From contig JAKFWE010000330.1 of assembly GCA_021732895.1 (NCBI GenBank), positions 1 to 20,610 of the forward strand: a DNA stretch of 20,610 bases, in the 5' to 3' direction. Shown here piece by piece: positions 7,063 through 13,507 of this stretch. The notes under the pieces were generated by a model. It had not been told where the DNA came from. It saw only the letters and a list, made by a program, of their open reading frames with translations, and made no database searches. The DNA is from Allobosea sp. GTDB lineage: Bacteria > Pseudomonadota > Alphaproteobacteria > Rhizobiales > Beijerinckiaceae. The stretch's first letter is position 1; the number at the start of each line of letters is the position of its first letter. Made by a program: the position numbers and the translations under genes.

Positions 7063-7656
7063 ATGAGCAGCAAGGTCCTTTCCGCCTCGGCATTCACGGC
7101 ATCGGCCTTCTCGGCGTTCCTCCTACTCGGCGCCCAGGGCGCGCAGGCCGGCGGCTGCCACGGCTCCTCATGCTACGATCTGGTGCAGACGCCGCCGGTC
7201 TACGGCTCGGTCGCGGAAACCTATGTCGTGCGCCCGGCGCAGCGGCAGAGCCGCGTCATCCCGGCGGAATACGACTACGTCAGCGAGAGCGTGCTGGTGC
7301 AGCCCGAGCGCCGCATCCCGCGCCACCACCCGGCGCAATATTCAACCGTTTCGGAAAAGGTCATGGTTCATCCCGGCGGCAAGCGCTGGGAGGTCACGAC
7401 CGACGCGCATGGCCGCACCACCGGCTGCTGGGTCTACGACAAGCCGCGCTACGCCCACCAGCAGCGCACCGTCGTCGTCGCTCCGGCCAGCACCTCCTAC
7501 GAGGTCGTTCCGGCCGTCTACAGCCAGCGCCAGCGCAAGGTCATGGTGCGCCCGACACAGGTGGTCCATGACGAGATCCCGGCCGTCTACGGCACGCATC
7601 ACCGCAAGGTGCTGATCAGCCCCGGCTCGCAGCACTGGGCCCGCAGCCGCCACTGA
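7063..7656 (+). CDS. Exported protein with six 23-residue tandem repeats, function unknown
   Basis: The 197-residue protein starts with a signal peptide (residues 1-29, basic start, hydrophobic core, AQA before the likely cut). The mature part is built of a repeat beginning with Tyr at residues 47, 70, 93, 130, 153 and 176. The spacing is 23 residues, except that the third copy carries a 14-residue insertion (about 111-124, with C122). The pattern is Y-x5-[TSKR]-[VY]-x-V-x-P-x8-[IVH]-P-A; examples are YDYVSESVLVQPERR and YSQRQRKVMVRPTQ. Two more cysteines, C32 and C37, lie just after the signal peptide. Similar VMVxP / IPAxY repeats occur in uncharacterised periplasmic or outer-membrane proteins of proteobacteria, by recollection. 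A periplasmic or cell-surface structural role is possible, but no activity can be assigned. It is single-gene, ending in an intrinsic terminator. Confidence 0.8.
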   Translation: MSSKVLSASAFTASAFSAFLLLGAQGAQAGGCHGSSCYDLVQTPPVYGSVAETYVVRPAQRQSRVIPAEYDYVSESVLVQPERRIPRHHPAQYSTVSEKVMVHPGGKRWEVTTDAHGRTTGCWVYDKPRYAHQQRTVVVAPASTSYEVVPAVYSQRQRKVMVRPTQVVHDEIPAVYGTHHRKVLISPGSQHWARSRH

Positions 7657-7706
7657 ATTTTTCGACGAGAGCCTCTGGAAGACCCTTCATCACGGAACGT
7701 CACTCA

Positions 7707-7736
7707 GCCCCGGCCTCGCGCCGGGGCCTTTTTTTT
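7707..7736 (+). terminator. Intrinsic terminator after the repeat-protein gene
   Basis: GCCCCGGC (7707-7714) and GCCGGGGC (7720-7727) form a perfect 8-bp GC stem with a 5-nt loop, followed by C and eight T residues (7729-7736). It lies 50 bp past the stop at 7656. On the other strand it has no T tract, so it acts on the plus-strand transcript. Confidence 0.92.
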
Positions 7737-7771
7737 GCGCATCGCCTGGCAGGACGAGGATGCCGGGCCGC

Positions 7772-8047
7772 TCAGGACAGGCGGCCGAGCACCAGATAGA
7801 GCGCCGCGACGCCCGAGGCGAAGGCGAACAGACGCGCCGTCATGTTGATGAAGGTGCCCGGCGCGCGGGCCGTCGCGAGGCTGACGACGATCTCGGTGAG
7901 GCCGAGACCGAGCAGCACCAGCAGGAAGGGCGGGAAAAACGTCGCCGAGACGCCGGCGAGCAGTCCCTGCTGGCCGGCGAGACCGACGAGCCCGCCGAGC
8001 ACGCTGCCCCAGACGATGAACGCCAGCTCGGTGACGGAAAAGCGCAT
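7772..8047 (-). CDS. Small membrane protein downstream of infA, function unknown
   Basis: The 91-residue, strongly hydrophobic protein has about three membrane segments: roughly residues 7-28 (AFIVWGSVLGGLVGLAGQQG), 32-58 (containing FFPPFLLVLLGLGLTEIVV) and 70-89. Charged residues are few: Arg at 2, 61 and 72, with one near the C-terminus. It begins 9 bp after the infA stop and so is probably translated from the same message, although no strong Shine-Dalgarno is present. I do not recognise a family. Its position at the end of the cold-shock block suggests co-expression with translation and RNA-helicase genes, not a known shared function. It is convergent with the terminator of the gene at 7063. 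Confidence 0.7.
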   Translation of the reverse strand: MRFSVTELAFIVWGSVLGGLVGLAGQQGLLAGVSATFFPPFLLVLLGLGLTEIVVSLATARAPGTFINMTARLFAFASGVAALYLVLGRLS

Positions 8048-8056
8048 CGCCCAGGC

Positions 8057-8329
8057 TCAGCGCCGGCGGAAGTTCTGGTTGCGGGGCGGACCGCCCGGCG
8101 CGGGGCCGGCCGTCTTCTGGCGGAAGTTGATGCGGCCCCGGTCGAGATAGTAGGGCGACATCTCGACGACGACCCGGTCGCCGGCGATGGTGCGGATGCG
8201 GTTCTTCTTCATCTTGCCGGCCGCGTAGGCGAGGATCACGTGCTCGTTGTCGAGCTTGACCCGGTAGTTGCCGTCCGGCAGGACCTCGACCACCGTGCCG
8301 TCGAATTCGAGCAGTTCTTCTTTAGCCAT
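8057..8329 (-). CDS. infA: Translation initiation factor IF-1, variant with C-terminal basic tail
   Basis: IF-1 binds the 30S A site and helps IF-2 and IF-3 place initiator tRNA. The first 72 residues are the complete S1/OB-fold protein: MAKEELLEFDGTVVEVLPDG, YRVKLDNEH, GKMKKNRIRTIAGDRVVVEM and RGRINFRQK. Unlike the usual 72-residue factor, 18 more residues follow, rich in Pro, Gly, Asn and Arg and ending NQNFRRR. Start ATG 8329 has AAGGA 7 bp upstream. It sits 81 bp downstream of a DEAD-box helicase and 9 bp before a small membrane gene. Hyphomicrobiales genomes often carry more than one IF-1; this one, next to helicase and cspA genes, is likely an accessory, cold-related copy (inference). 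The canonical infA, if present, is outside the window. Confidence 0.93.
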   Translation of the reverse strand: MAKEELLEFDGTVVEVLPDGNYRVKLDNEHVILAYAAGKMKKNRIRTIAGDRVVVEMSPYYLDRGRINFRQKTAGPAPGGPPRNQNFRRR

Positions 8330-8363
8330 TCTGTCGTCCTTCGTGTGCCCGTTGGCGCTGGAG

Positions 8364-8386
8364 GAGACGGTTTCAGGAACCGCCTC
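8364..8386 (-). other. Hairpin between the helicase and infA genes
   Basis: In the minus-strand RNA, GAGGCGGUU and AACCGUCUC pair as 9 bp including one G-U, with a 5-nt loop. There is no U tract after it, so it more likely marks an RNA processing or stability site between the two genes than a terminator. Confidence 0.4.
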
Positions 8387-8410
8387 TCTCCGCTTCTCTC
8401 GCGTTGCGCG

Positions 8411-9868
8411 TCAGTTCGCGCGACGCCGGGCGCCGTTGGTGCGTGGTTGCTGAGTTCTTTGCTGCAAGAACGCGACGCCGCCAAGCCCTTCCTTGGCCGC
8501 TCCACCCTCTTTTCGCGGGGCCGGAGCCTCGCTGCGCTGCGGCGGCCGGTCGTTGCGGGGAGCATCGTTGCGCGCCTCGCGCTGGCCGGAGCCCGCAGGT
8601 TTGCCAGCGTGCGAAGGCTTGGGCGAACCAGAGCGCGGACCGGAGGGCCGGCCATGATCGCGCCCGCCGCCGGCGTTCTGCTGGCCGCGCCCGCCGCGGC
8701 CCTGGTTCTGCGGCGGCTTCTTGGGCGTGCGACCGTCCCAGTAGGGAACCTCGCCCATCGGCGTCAGCGCGACGCGCGTCAGCTTCTCGATGGCGGCGAG
8801 ATCGCCGCGCTCCTCCGGCGTGCAGAAGGCGATGGCGACGCCCGACGCGCCGGCGCGCGCGGTGCGGCCGATGCGGTGGACATAGGTTTCCACGACGTTG
8901 GGCAGGTCGAACTGGACGACATGGCTGATGCCGTCGACGTCGATGCCGCGGGCGGCGATGTCGGTGGCGACGAGGATGCGCAGGTCGCCGTCGCGGAACG
9001 CGCCGAGCGCCCGCTCGCGCTGGCCCTGGCTCTTGTTGCCGTGGATCGCGGCGGATTTGATGCCGGCGATCTCGAGCTGGCGCACGACCTTGTCGGCGCC
9101 GTGCTTGGTGCGCGTGAAGACGATGGCGCGCTCCATCTCGGGCACGCCGAGCGTCCTGGCGAGCAGCGCCGGCTTGTCGCCGGGCTGGGTGAAGACGACG
9201 CGCTGGTCGACCTTCTCCGCCGTGGTCGCGACCGGCGTCACCGCGACCTCGACCGGATCGGTCAGGTAGGCCGAGGCGATCTCGCGGATCGGCTTGGGCA
9301 TCGTCGCCGAGAACAGCAGCGTCTGGCGCTTGGCCGGGATCAGGGTGGCGATGCGGCGCAGCGCGTGGACGAAGCCGAGATCGAGCATCTGGTCGGCCTC
9401 GTCGAGCACGAGATACTCGATCTCGCGCAGCGAGACGGCGCGCTGATCGACGAGATCGAGCAGGCGGCCGGGCGTGGCGACGAGGATGTCGACATGCTGG
9501 CCGAGCGCGCGGATCTGCTTGCCGACCGGCACGCCGCCGAAGACGACGGTCGATTTGACCGTGGTGAACTGGGCGTAGGCCCGGATCGAGGCCTCGATCT
9601 GGGCGGCGAGTTCGCGCGTCGGCGAGAGGATCAGCGCACGCACCGAGCGCGGCTGCATGCGGCGCGGCTGGTTGAGCAGGCGGTGCAGCAGCGGCAGCGC
9701 GAAGGCGGCCGTCTTGCCGGTGCCGGTCTGGGCGGCGCCGAGGAGGTCGCGGCCAAGGAGGATCGGCGGGATCGCCTGCGCCTGGATCGGCGTCGGCGTG
9801 GCGTAACCTTCGGCGCTGAGAGCCTTGAGAAGCTGCTCGGCGAGGCCGAGGTCGGTGAAATGAGTCAA
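8411..9868 (-). CDS. DEAD-box ATP-dependent RNA helicase, RhlE-like
   Basis: Unwinds short RNA duplexes using ATP; cold-induced helicases of this type help ribosome assembly and mRNA decay. With the TTG start at 9868 it has 485 residues. Core motifs in order: Q motif PTPIQAQAIP (25-34), Walker A AQTGTGKT (46-53), PTREL (83-87), TPGR (132-135), DEAD (156-159), SAT (188-190), a second RecA domain with ATDIAARGID (301-310) and HRIGRTAR (331-338). A disordered tail from about 380 is rich in Arg, Gly, Pro and Gln. The TTG gives LTHFTDLGLAEQ, the usual RhlE N-terminus, with GGAAAG 7 bp upstream; an in-frame GTG at 9904 is the alternative. It lies about 180 bp downstream of cspA and 81 bp upstream of infA, all on one strand. 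Confidence 0.93.
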   Translation of the reverse strand: MTHFTDLGLAEQLLKALSAEGYATPTPIQAQAIPPILLGRDLLGAAQTGTGKTAAFALPLLHRLLNQPRRMQPRSVRALILSPTRELAAQIEASIRAYAQFTTVKSTVVFGGVPVGKQIRALGQHVDILVATPGRLLDLVDQRAVSLREIEYLVLDEADQMLDLGFVHALRRIATLIPAKRQTLLFSATMPKPIREIASAYLTDPVEVAVTPVATTAEKVDQRVVFTQPGDKPALLARTLGVPEMERAIVFTRTKHGADKVVRQLEIAGIKSAAIHGNKSQGQRERALGAFRDGDLRILVATDIAARGIDVDGISHVVQFDLPNVVETYVHRIGRTARAGASGVAIAFCTPEERGDLAAIEKLTRVALTPMGEVPYWDGRTPKKPPQNQGRGGRGQQNAGGGRDHGRPSGPRSGSPKPSHAGKPAGSGQREARNDAPRNDRPPQRSEAPAPRKEGGAAKEGLGGVAFLQQRTQQPRTNGARRRAN

Positions 9869-10007
9869 AACGGGTCTTTCCGGACGCCGCGACGCAAGGG
9901 GCACATGTGGAAAACGGCTGTGCCGCCGGATTGCGCCCGGCCTTGGTCTTCCTGGGGAATTCCCGCCGGCGGACCGCTAGCCACAGCGCCGGAGGGAGAT
10001 GTCGGAG

Positions 10008-10032
10008 CGGGCGGACGCCAAGGCGCCGCCCG
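10008..10032 (-). other. GC-rich hairpin between cspA and the helicase gene
   Basis: CGGGCGG (10008-10014) and CCGCCCG (10026-10032) form a 7-bp stem whose interior can pair further (CGCC with GGCG). It has no U tract. It could slow polymerase or protect the upstream cspA message from 3' decay, giving more cspA than helicase from one transcript (inference). Confidence 0.4.
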
Positions 10033-10038
10033 GTGCGA

Positions 10039-10054
10039 TGAGCGCGAACGCTCA
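10039..10054 (-). other. UUCG-tetraloop hairpin at the cspA stop codon
   Basis: In the RNA, UGAGCG-UUCG-CGCUCA is a perfect 6-bp stem with a UUCG loop. Its first three bases are the cspA stop codon (complement of 10052-10054). UUCG loops are unusually stable, so this would block 3' exonuclease directly behind the coding region. No T tract follows. Confidence 0.5.
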
Positions 10055-10261
10055 GGCGATGGCGAGGTTGCCGGCCGAGGACTTGCCGGTCTTGCGATCG
10101 GCGACCAGCTCGTAGGAGACGACCTGGCCCTCGACCAGTTCGCGCAGGCCGGCGCGCTCGACGGCGCTGATGTGGACGAAGACGTCCTGCCCGCCGCTAG
10201 ACGGGGTGATGAAGCCATAGCCCTTGGTGGCGTTGAACCACTTGACGGTGCCCTTATCCAT
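10052..10261 (-). CDS. Cold-shock protein, CspA family
   Basis: Single-domain RNA/DNA chaperone of 69 residues. The RNP-1 motif KGYGFI is at residues 13-18 and RNP-2 VFVH at 27-30, after the family start MDKGTVKWFNATKG. The C-terminal third (ELVADRKTGKSSAGNLAIA) is normal for alphaproteobacterial Csp proteins. The ATG at 10261 has AAGGA about 10 bp upstream. A predicted promoter far upstream leaves a leader of about 175 nt, as in cold-induced cspA genes of enterobacteria, although the leader sequence is not similar. The next genes on the strand are a DEAD-box helicase and IF-1, all linked to low-temperature translation. Most alphaproteobacteria have several csp paralogues, so cold induction of this one is inferred from context. 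Confidence 0.94.
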   Translation of the reverse strand: MDKGTVKWFNATKGYGFITPSSGGQDVFVHISAVERAGLRELVEGQVVSYELVADRKTGKSSAGNLAIA

Positions 10262-10280
10262 AACGGGATAGTCCTTACGT

Positions 10281-10366
10281 TTCAGATCCGCGTGTTCGAT
10301 GAGGCCCGAGGCTCGGCGCGCGGACGCCTCGCTCCGGTCTTGTAGTCGATGTGTGGTGGATCTGAA
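10281..10366 (-). promoter_or_regulatory. cspA leader with long-range 9-bp stem (possible thermosensor)
   Basis: The 10262-10563 interval holds no gene. On the minus strand TTCAGATCC (10358-10366) is perfectly complementary to GGATCTGAA (10281-10289), enclosing 68 nt that contain a further 6-bp stem CGAGGC/GCCTCG (10307-10312 with 10326-10331). The 3' arm ends 4 nt before the AAGGA ribosome binding site (10272-10276). Such a fold could make access to the start depend on temperature; this function is inferred. Confidence 0.4.
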
Positions 10367-10441
10367 TCGGGACCGCCGACCGGACTTCAGCCCGCGCGGA
10401 GGAATGGCCAGAACCCGGCCGCATCTCGTCTTACATGCGAG

Positions 10442-10470
10442 GAGCTAGCACATTTTGCGCGGGGGGTCCA
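10442..10470 (-). promoter_or_regulatory. Predicted cspA promoter (Caulobacter-type)
   Basis: On the minus strand TGGACCC (10464-10470), a 14-bp spacer and GCTAGCTC (10442-10449) match the alphaproteobacterial housekeeping pattern TTGaCgS-N10-14-GCTANAWC at 5 of 7 and 7 of 8 bases. Transcription would start near 10435, about 175 nt before the cspA ATG. Confidence 0.5.
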
Positions 10471-10497
10471 GCGCGGGAACGAACGGCAACAATCCCG

Positions 10498-10526
10498 TTG
10501 ACCGGCAAATCCGAGCGCAGCATGGT
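10498..10526 (+). promoter_or_regulatory. Weak candidate promoter of the triplicated-protein gene
   Basis: TTGACC (10498-10503) is followed after 17 bp by CATGGT (10521-10526), which matches only 3 of 6 bases of the -10 consensus. It is 38 bp upstream of the ATG and has no better rival in the divergent region. Confidence 0.2.
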
Positions 10527-10563
10527 TGTCTTTGTCGGCGTTTGATGCTGCGAGAGGGAGATC

Positions 10564-12132
10564 ATGAGACTCCTTTTTCTGGCTCTCATATCCATGGCGC
10601 TGGCCGGGCCGGGCCTTGCCCAGGCGCCTCCGAACTACCTCAACGACGAGGCGATGTTCGCCAAGGGCTGGTCGGAACTCACCAAAAGGATCGAACCGAA
10701 TCCCGACGTCGCAGAAATCGTCATCAGACCCGACGCCATCGAGGTTCAGGCGCGCGCGGCTGCCGGCGGCGCACGGATCGATCGCTGGCGCGTAGGCTAC
10801 AGGACCGTCCTCACCATGCGTCTGCATGGCGTGTCGGGACCGCGCGCCGAGCAGCCGTCATCTCCCGTCGCCAATATCGAGGGTGGTTTCTTCAAGCTGT
10901 CCTCCGTGCCGATGGACAGGCTCCGGGCCATTCTCGACGCGGCCATGGCAAGGGTTCGGCTCGACGATCCCGAGCGCGTCGGCTCCGTCCGCATCGCCCG
11001 GCTGGTCACGCTGCTGCCGAACCCGGCCTTTGGCGAGGTGCGCTGGACCATCGCCGTCGTCAGCGACCGCGAGAACGCCAGCGTGACGACGTCAGCCGAC
11101 GGGTCCGTCATCGGCGTCGACATCTCCGGCACGAACCGGGGCCGCAACAGGAATTTCCTCGCACAGGATGACTGGCCGCTCGGCGATGCGCAGGCCTCGT
11201 TCCGGTCCGTGATCGGCGCGCGCCGGGAGATCTACGAGATCGACATCTCGCAAAGCGCAATCAAGATGACGGCCGTCTCGCAGGCCAGTCCGTCCGCCGT
11301 CACCGCCTGGCTCTGGGATGGCGGCGCATTCCGGAAGAGTTTCATCGACAGCCCGAATTTCGAACTGGTGCGCAACAACGGCAATCTGCCGTTTGCGCTG
11401 GACGAGATCGACATGGCCAAGGGGCCAGCCGTCCTCAAGGCCGCACGCGACAGGGAGCCCACGGGCAATCCGCGCATCATGATCGCCAAGGCCGTCAAGC
11501 AGCGCGTGGCGGTGGGCACGCCTCGCGTGCTGTGGGAGGTGCAGCTTGTCGATGCGCGGCGTCAGATTCCGCTGATCGGCGAGGATTTCTCAGAGCGAAC
11601 GATCGTCAAGCTGACCCCGGATGGCGAAGTGGTCTCCGTTCTCCTGCCGAAGAGCCTGCGCCCCGCGATCGACTGGTTCGGAGCGGACGCCATCCTGGCT
11701 GCCATCGCCAGCTTCCGGTCGTCGTATGGCGACGCCACCAGAGTCGTCGAACTGGGCTTCAGCGACAGCCGCGCCAATCTGGTCATGCAGACGGCCGGCG
11801 CGACGCGCAGGGTCGAACTGCTGGAAAGCGGCCTCCAGGACGGATCCAACATGCTGTCGGGCATGCCCGCTCAGCGGTCCTCCTTCACGCTCGGCGACCT
11901 CGCCAAGCTGGACAAGGCGACGATCGAAAGAATGCTGGCGCGCGCCCGCACGGACGTTCCGTTGCCGGGCGCCAAGGTCCATGGCGTCCGCTTCTGGTCG
12001 GGCGAGCCCTTCTGGCGGCCGAGGCCAGGCGTCGCCCATGTCGATATCCGCGTCGGCGTGCCGCCGCGTCATGACGCCGGCGGATATGTGGTGTTCACCG
12101 CCGACGGCAAATGGATCGAGACCGTCAAGTAG
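10564..12132 (+). CDS. Exported protein with three diverged copies of one ~155-residue unit, function unknown
   Basis: The 522-residue protein has a signal peptide (MRLLFLALISMALAGPGLAQ, cut after residue 20). I recognise no family, but the mature chain reads as three related units at about 34-188, 205-361 and 372-522. Each starts with a helix and a strand ending in Ala-rich polar sequence (EIVIRPDAIEVQA; YEIDISQSAIKMTA; VELGFSDSRANLVMQ). Each then has an F-x-L-x-x-[VIL] helix (FFKLSSVPMDRLRAIL; PFALDEIDMAKGPAVL; SFTLGDLAKLDKATIERML), an Arg-rich stretch, a strand pair (VRWTIAVV; VLWEVQLV; AHVDIRVG) and a closing turn (ADGSVIGVDI; PDGEVVSVLL; ADGKWIETV). The helix-strand-turn order resembles PepSY-like periplasmic domains, by inference. 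Start ATG 10564 follows AGGGAG. The next gene is a small membrane protein 163 bp on. Confidence 0.8.
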   Translation: MRLLFLALISMALAGPGLAQAPPNYLNDEAMFAKGWSELTKRIEPNPDVAEIVIRPDAIEVQARAAAGGARIDRWRVGYRTVLTMRLHGVSGPRAEQPSSPVANIEGGFFKLSSVPMDRLRAILDAAMARVRLDDPERVGSVRIARLVTLLPNPAFGEVRWTIAVVSDRENASVTTSADGSVIGVDISGTNRGRNRNFLAQDDWPLGDAQASFRSVIGARREIYEIDISQSAIKMTAVSQASPSAVTAWLWDGGAFRKSFIDSPNFELVRNNGNLPFALDEIDMAKGPAVLKAARDREPTGNPRIMIAKAVKQRVAVGTPRVLWEVQLVDARRQIPLIGEDFSERTIVKLTPDGEVVSVLLPKSLRPAIDWFGADAILAAIASFRSSYGDATRVVELGFSDSRANLVMQTAGATRRVELLESGLQDGSNMLSGMPAQRSSFTLGDLAKLDKATIERMLARARTDVPLPGAKVHGVRFWSGEPFWRPRPGVAHVDIRVGVPPRHDAGGYVVFTADGKWIETVK

Positions 12133-12295
12133 CGCCACTCGGCTTCGGCTGGCCGCGAGGCCGAGGTGCGACGTCAGGCTGAAGGCGCGACGAGAGCAGG
12201 TCCGCGCTCCTGTCTGTCACGATACGGAGGGAATCGCTTGGCTTTCCGGACCGTACCCCGCAGGGCCTTGGCCTTCGCAAGTTGAAAGGCGTGTC

Positions 12296-12652
12296 ATGAA
12301 GACGTTCTGGATGGTCGTCGTCACCAACGCCCTGTTTGTCGCCTTCGTAGCGCTGGCATCCCTTCTCTGGCCGCTGATCGGCTCTCTTGTCGGCTACGGC
12401 AACTCGTGGTGGCTCGCGCCGCTGGCATCCTTTGGCGGGTTTCTGATCGCCGGTCGCGTGGTCAACGAAGCCGATCGGGATCTTGCCTTCCGGGCGCAAT
12501 CGGGCGTCCTGAGCGTGTTTTGCGCAGGCACGCTCCTGGCGCCTCTATTGGGCCTGAACCTGGGCATTCCCGCCTGGCGCGTCCTTGTCACGCTCGCCCT
12601 CGGCATTGCCGGGACGTGGCTGGCCCGCGCCATGCTGGGCGGCGGCAGGTGA
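12296..12652 (+). CDS. Small integral membrane protein, function unknown
   Basis: The 118-residue protein has four predicted membrane segments: about 5-32, 38-56 (WWLAPLASFGGFLIAGRVV), 68-90 and 92-113. A short charged loop, NEADRDLAFRAQ (57-68), lies between the second and third. Start ATG 12296 has GAAAGG about 7 bp upstream. I do not recognise a family. It follows the exported three-unit protein on the same strand with a 163-bp gap, in which TCGGC...GCCGA around 12140-12165 could form an imperfect hairpin, so co-transcription is uncertain. It is convergent with the HAD phosphatase gene. The 149 bp between them show no terminator that I can see. Confidence 0.7.
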   Translation: MKTFWMVVVTNALFVAFVALASLLWPLIGSLVGYGNSWWLAPLASFGGFLIAGRVVNEADRDLAFRAQSGVLSVFCAGTLLAPLLGLNLGIPAWRVLVTLALGIAGTWLARAMLGGGR

Positions 12653-12801
12653 CGACCCGCCGCATCTGGTCAAAGCGGTCACAAGACAATGGCCTGATGC
12701 TTGCTGTTCGGCGAATTCACCGCCGTCCCCGTTGATCGATCGGGCGTGTTCCATTCCTCGGAAAAATTCGGGAGCGCCCCGCAAAATGCCCGTCGCGCAG
12801 A

Positions 12802-13503
12802 TCAACCGATTTCCCGCACCAGTTCATCCAGCCCGCCCAGATCGACGAGCCTGCGATACCGCCCCTCCCCCGCCGGCTCTTGCGCATGCTCCAGCGCCCA
12901 GGTCAGGTCATGCGGCACATGCACGGCCCAGGCCCCGGCCGCCAACGCGGGCCAGATGTCGGATTTCAGCGAGTTTCCGACCATCATCGCGCGCGCCGCG
13001 CCGTCGCCATGCCGGGCGAAGATGCGCTCATAGGTCGAGGCGGTCTTGTCGCTGACGATCTCGATCGCGTCGAACAGATCGCCCAGCCCCGAGGCCGCGA
13101 GCTTGCGCTCCTGATCGAAGAGATCGCCCTTGGTGATCAGGACCAGTCTGTAGTCGCCGGCGAGCGCTTCGAGCGTCTCGCGGACATGCGGCAGCGTCTC
13201 GACCGGATGGGCCGCCATCTCTCGCCCGGCAGCCAGAATCTCCGCGATGACGTCGGCCCTGACCTCGCCCTTGGTGACCTCGATCGCGGTCTCGATCATC
13301 GACAGCACGAAGCCCTTGATGCCGAAGCCGTAGAAGGCGAGGTTGCGGCGCTCCGCCTCCAGCAGCTTGCCGGAGATCTCGGCGGCCTGCCCATGCGCGC
13401 CGAGCAGCGCGACGAAGCGATCCTCGGTCAGCCTGAAGAACTGCTCGTTCTGCCAGAGCGTGTCGTCGGCGTCGAAGCCGATCGTGGTCAGCGCCCGCGC
13501 CAT
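12802..13503 (-). CDS. HAD-superfamily phosphatase
   Basis: Mg-dependent phosphohydrolase of 233 residues with a Rossmann-type HAD core. Motif I is DADDT (11-15, nucleophile D11 and general acid D13), motif II is Thr in VLITKGD (T124), motif III is Lys in SDKTAS (K153), and motif IV is GNSLKSD (176-182, ending D182). An alpha-helical C1 cap lies between about residues 18 and 98. This layout is that of small-molecule phosphatases (phosphoglycolate, haloacid or nucleotide type). The substrate cannot be read from sequence. Its ATG at 13503 is 4 bp after the stop of the alpha/beta hydrolase, so it is the third gene of the ppdK operon and translation is likely coupled. Confidence 0.88.
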   Translation of the reverse strand: MARALTTIGFDADDTLWQNEQFFRLTEDRFVALLGAHGQAAEISGKLLEAERRNLAFYGFGIKGFVLSMIETAIEVTKGEVRADVIAEILAAGREMAAHPVETLPHVRETLEALAGDYRLVLITKGDLFDQERKLAASGLGDLFDAIEIVSDKTASTYERIFARHGDGAARAMMVGNSLKSDIWPALAAGAWAVHVPHDLTWALEHAQEPAGEGRYRRLVDLGGLDELVREIG

Positions 13504-13507
13504 CGTC

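Noticed and set aside
7760..10345. 861-codon open frame on the plus strand across the helicase, infA and cspA genes
   Set aside because: It is antisense to three clearly recognised genes and has no domain of its own; a by-product of GC-rich codon usage.
10387..10827. 146-codon minus-strand frame upstream of cspA
   Set aside because: It overlaps the start of a signal-peptide-bearing gene and the cspA promoter, and has no recognisable sequence features.
12140..12166. Possible terminator after the exported three-unit protein
   Set aside because: Only an imperfect stem (TCGGC with GCCGA) and no T tract; not enough to call a terminator.
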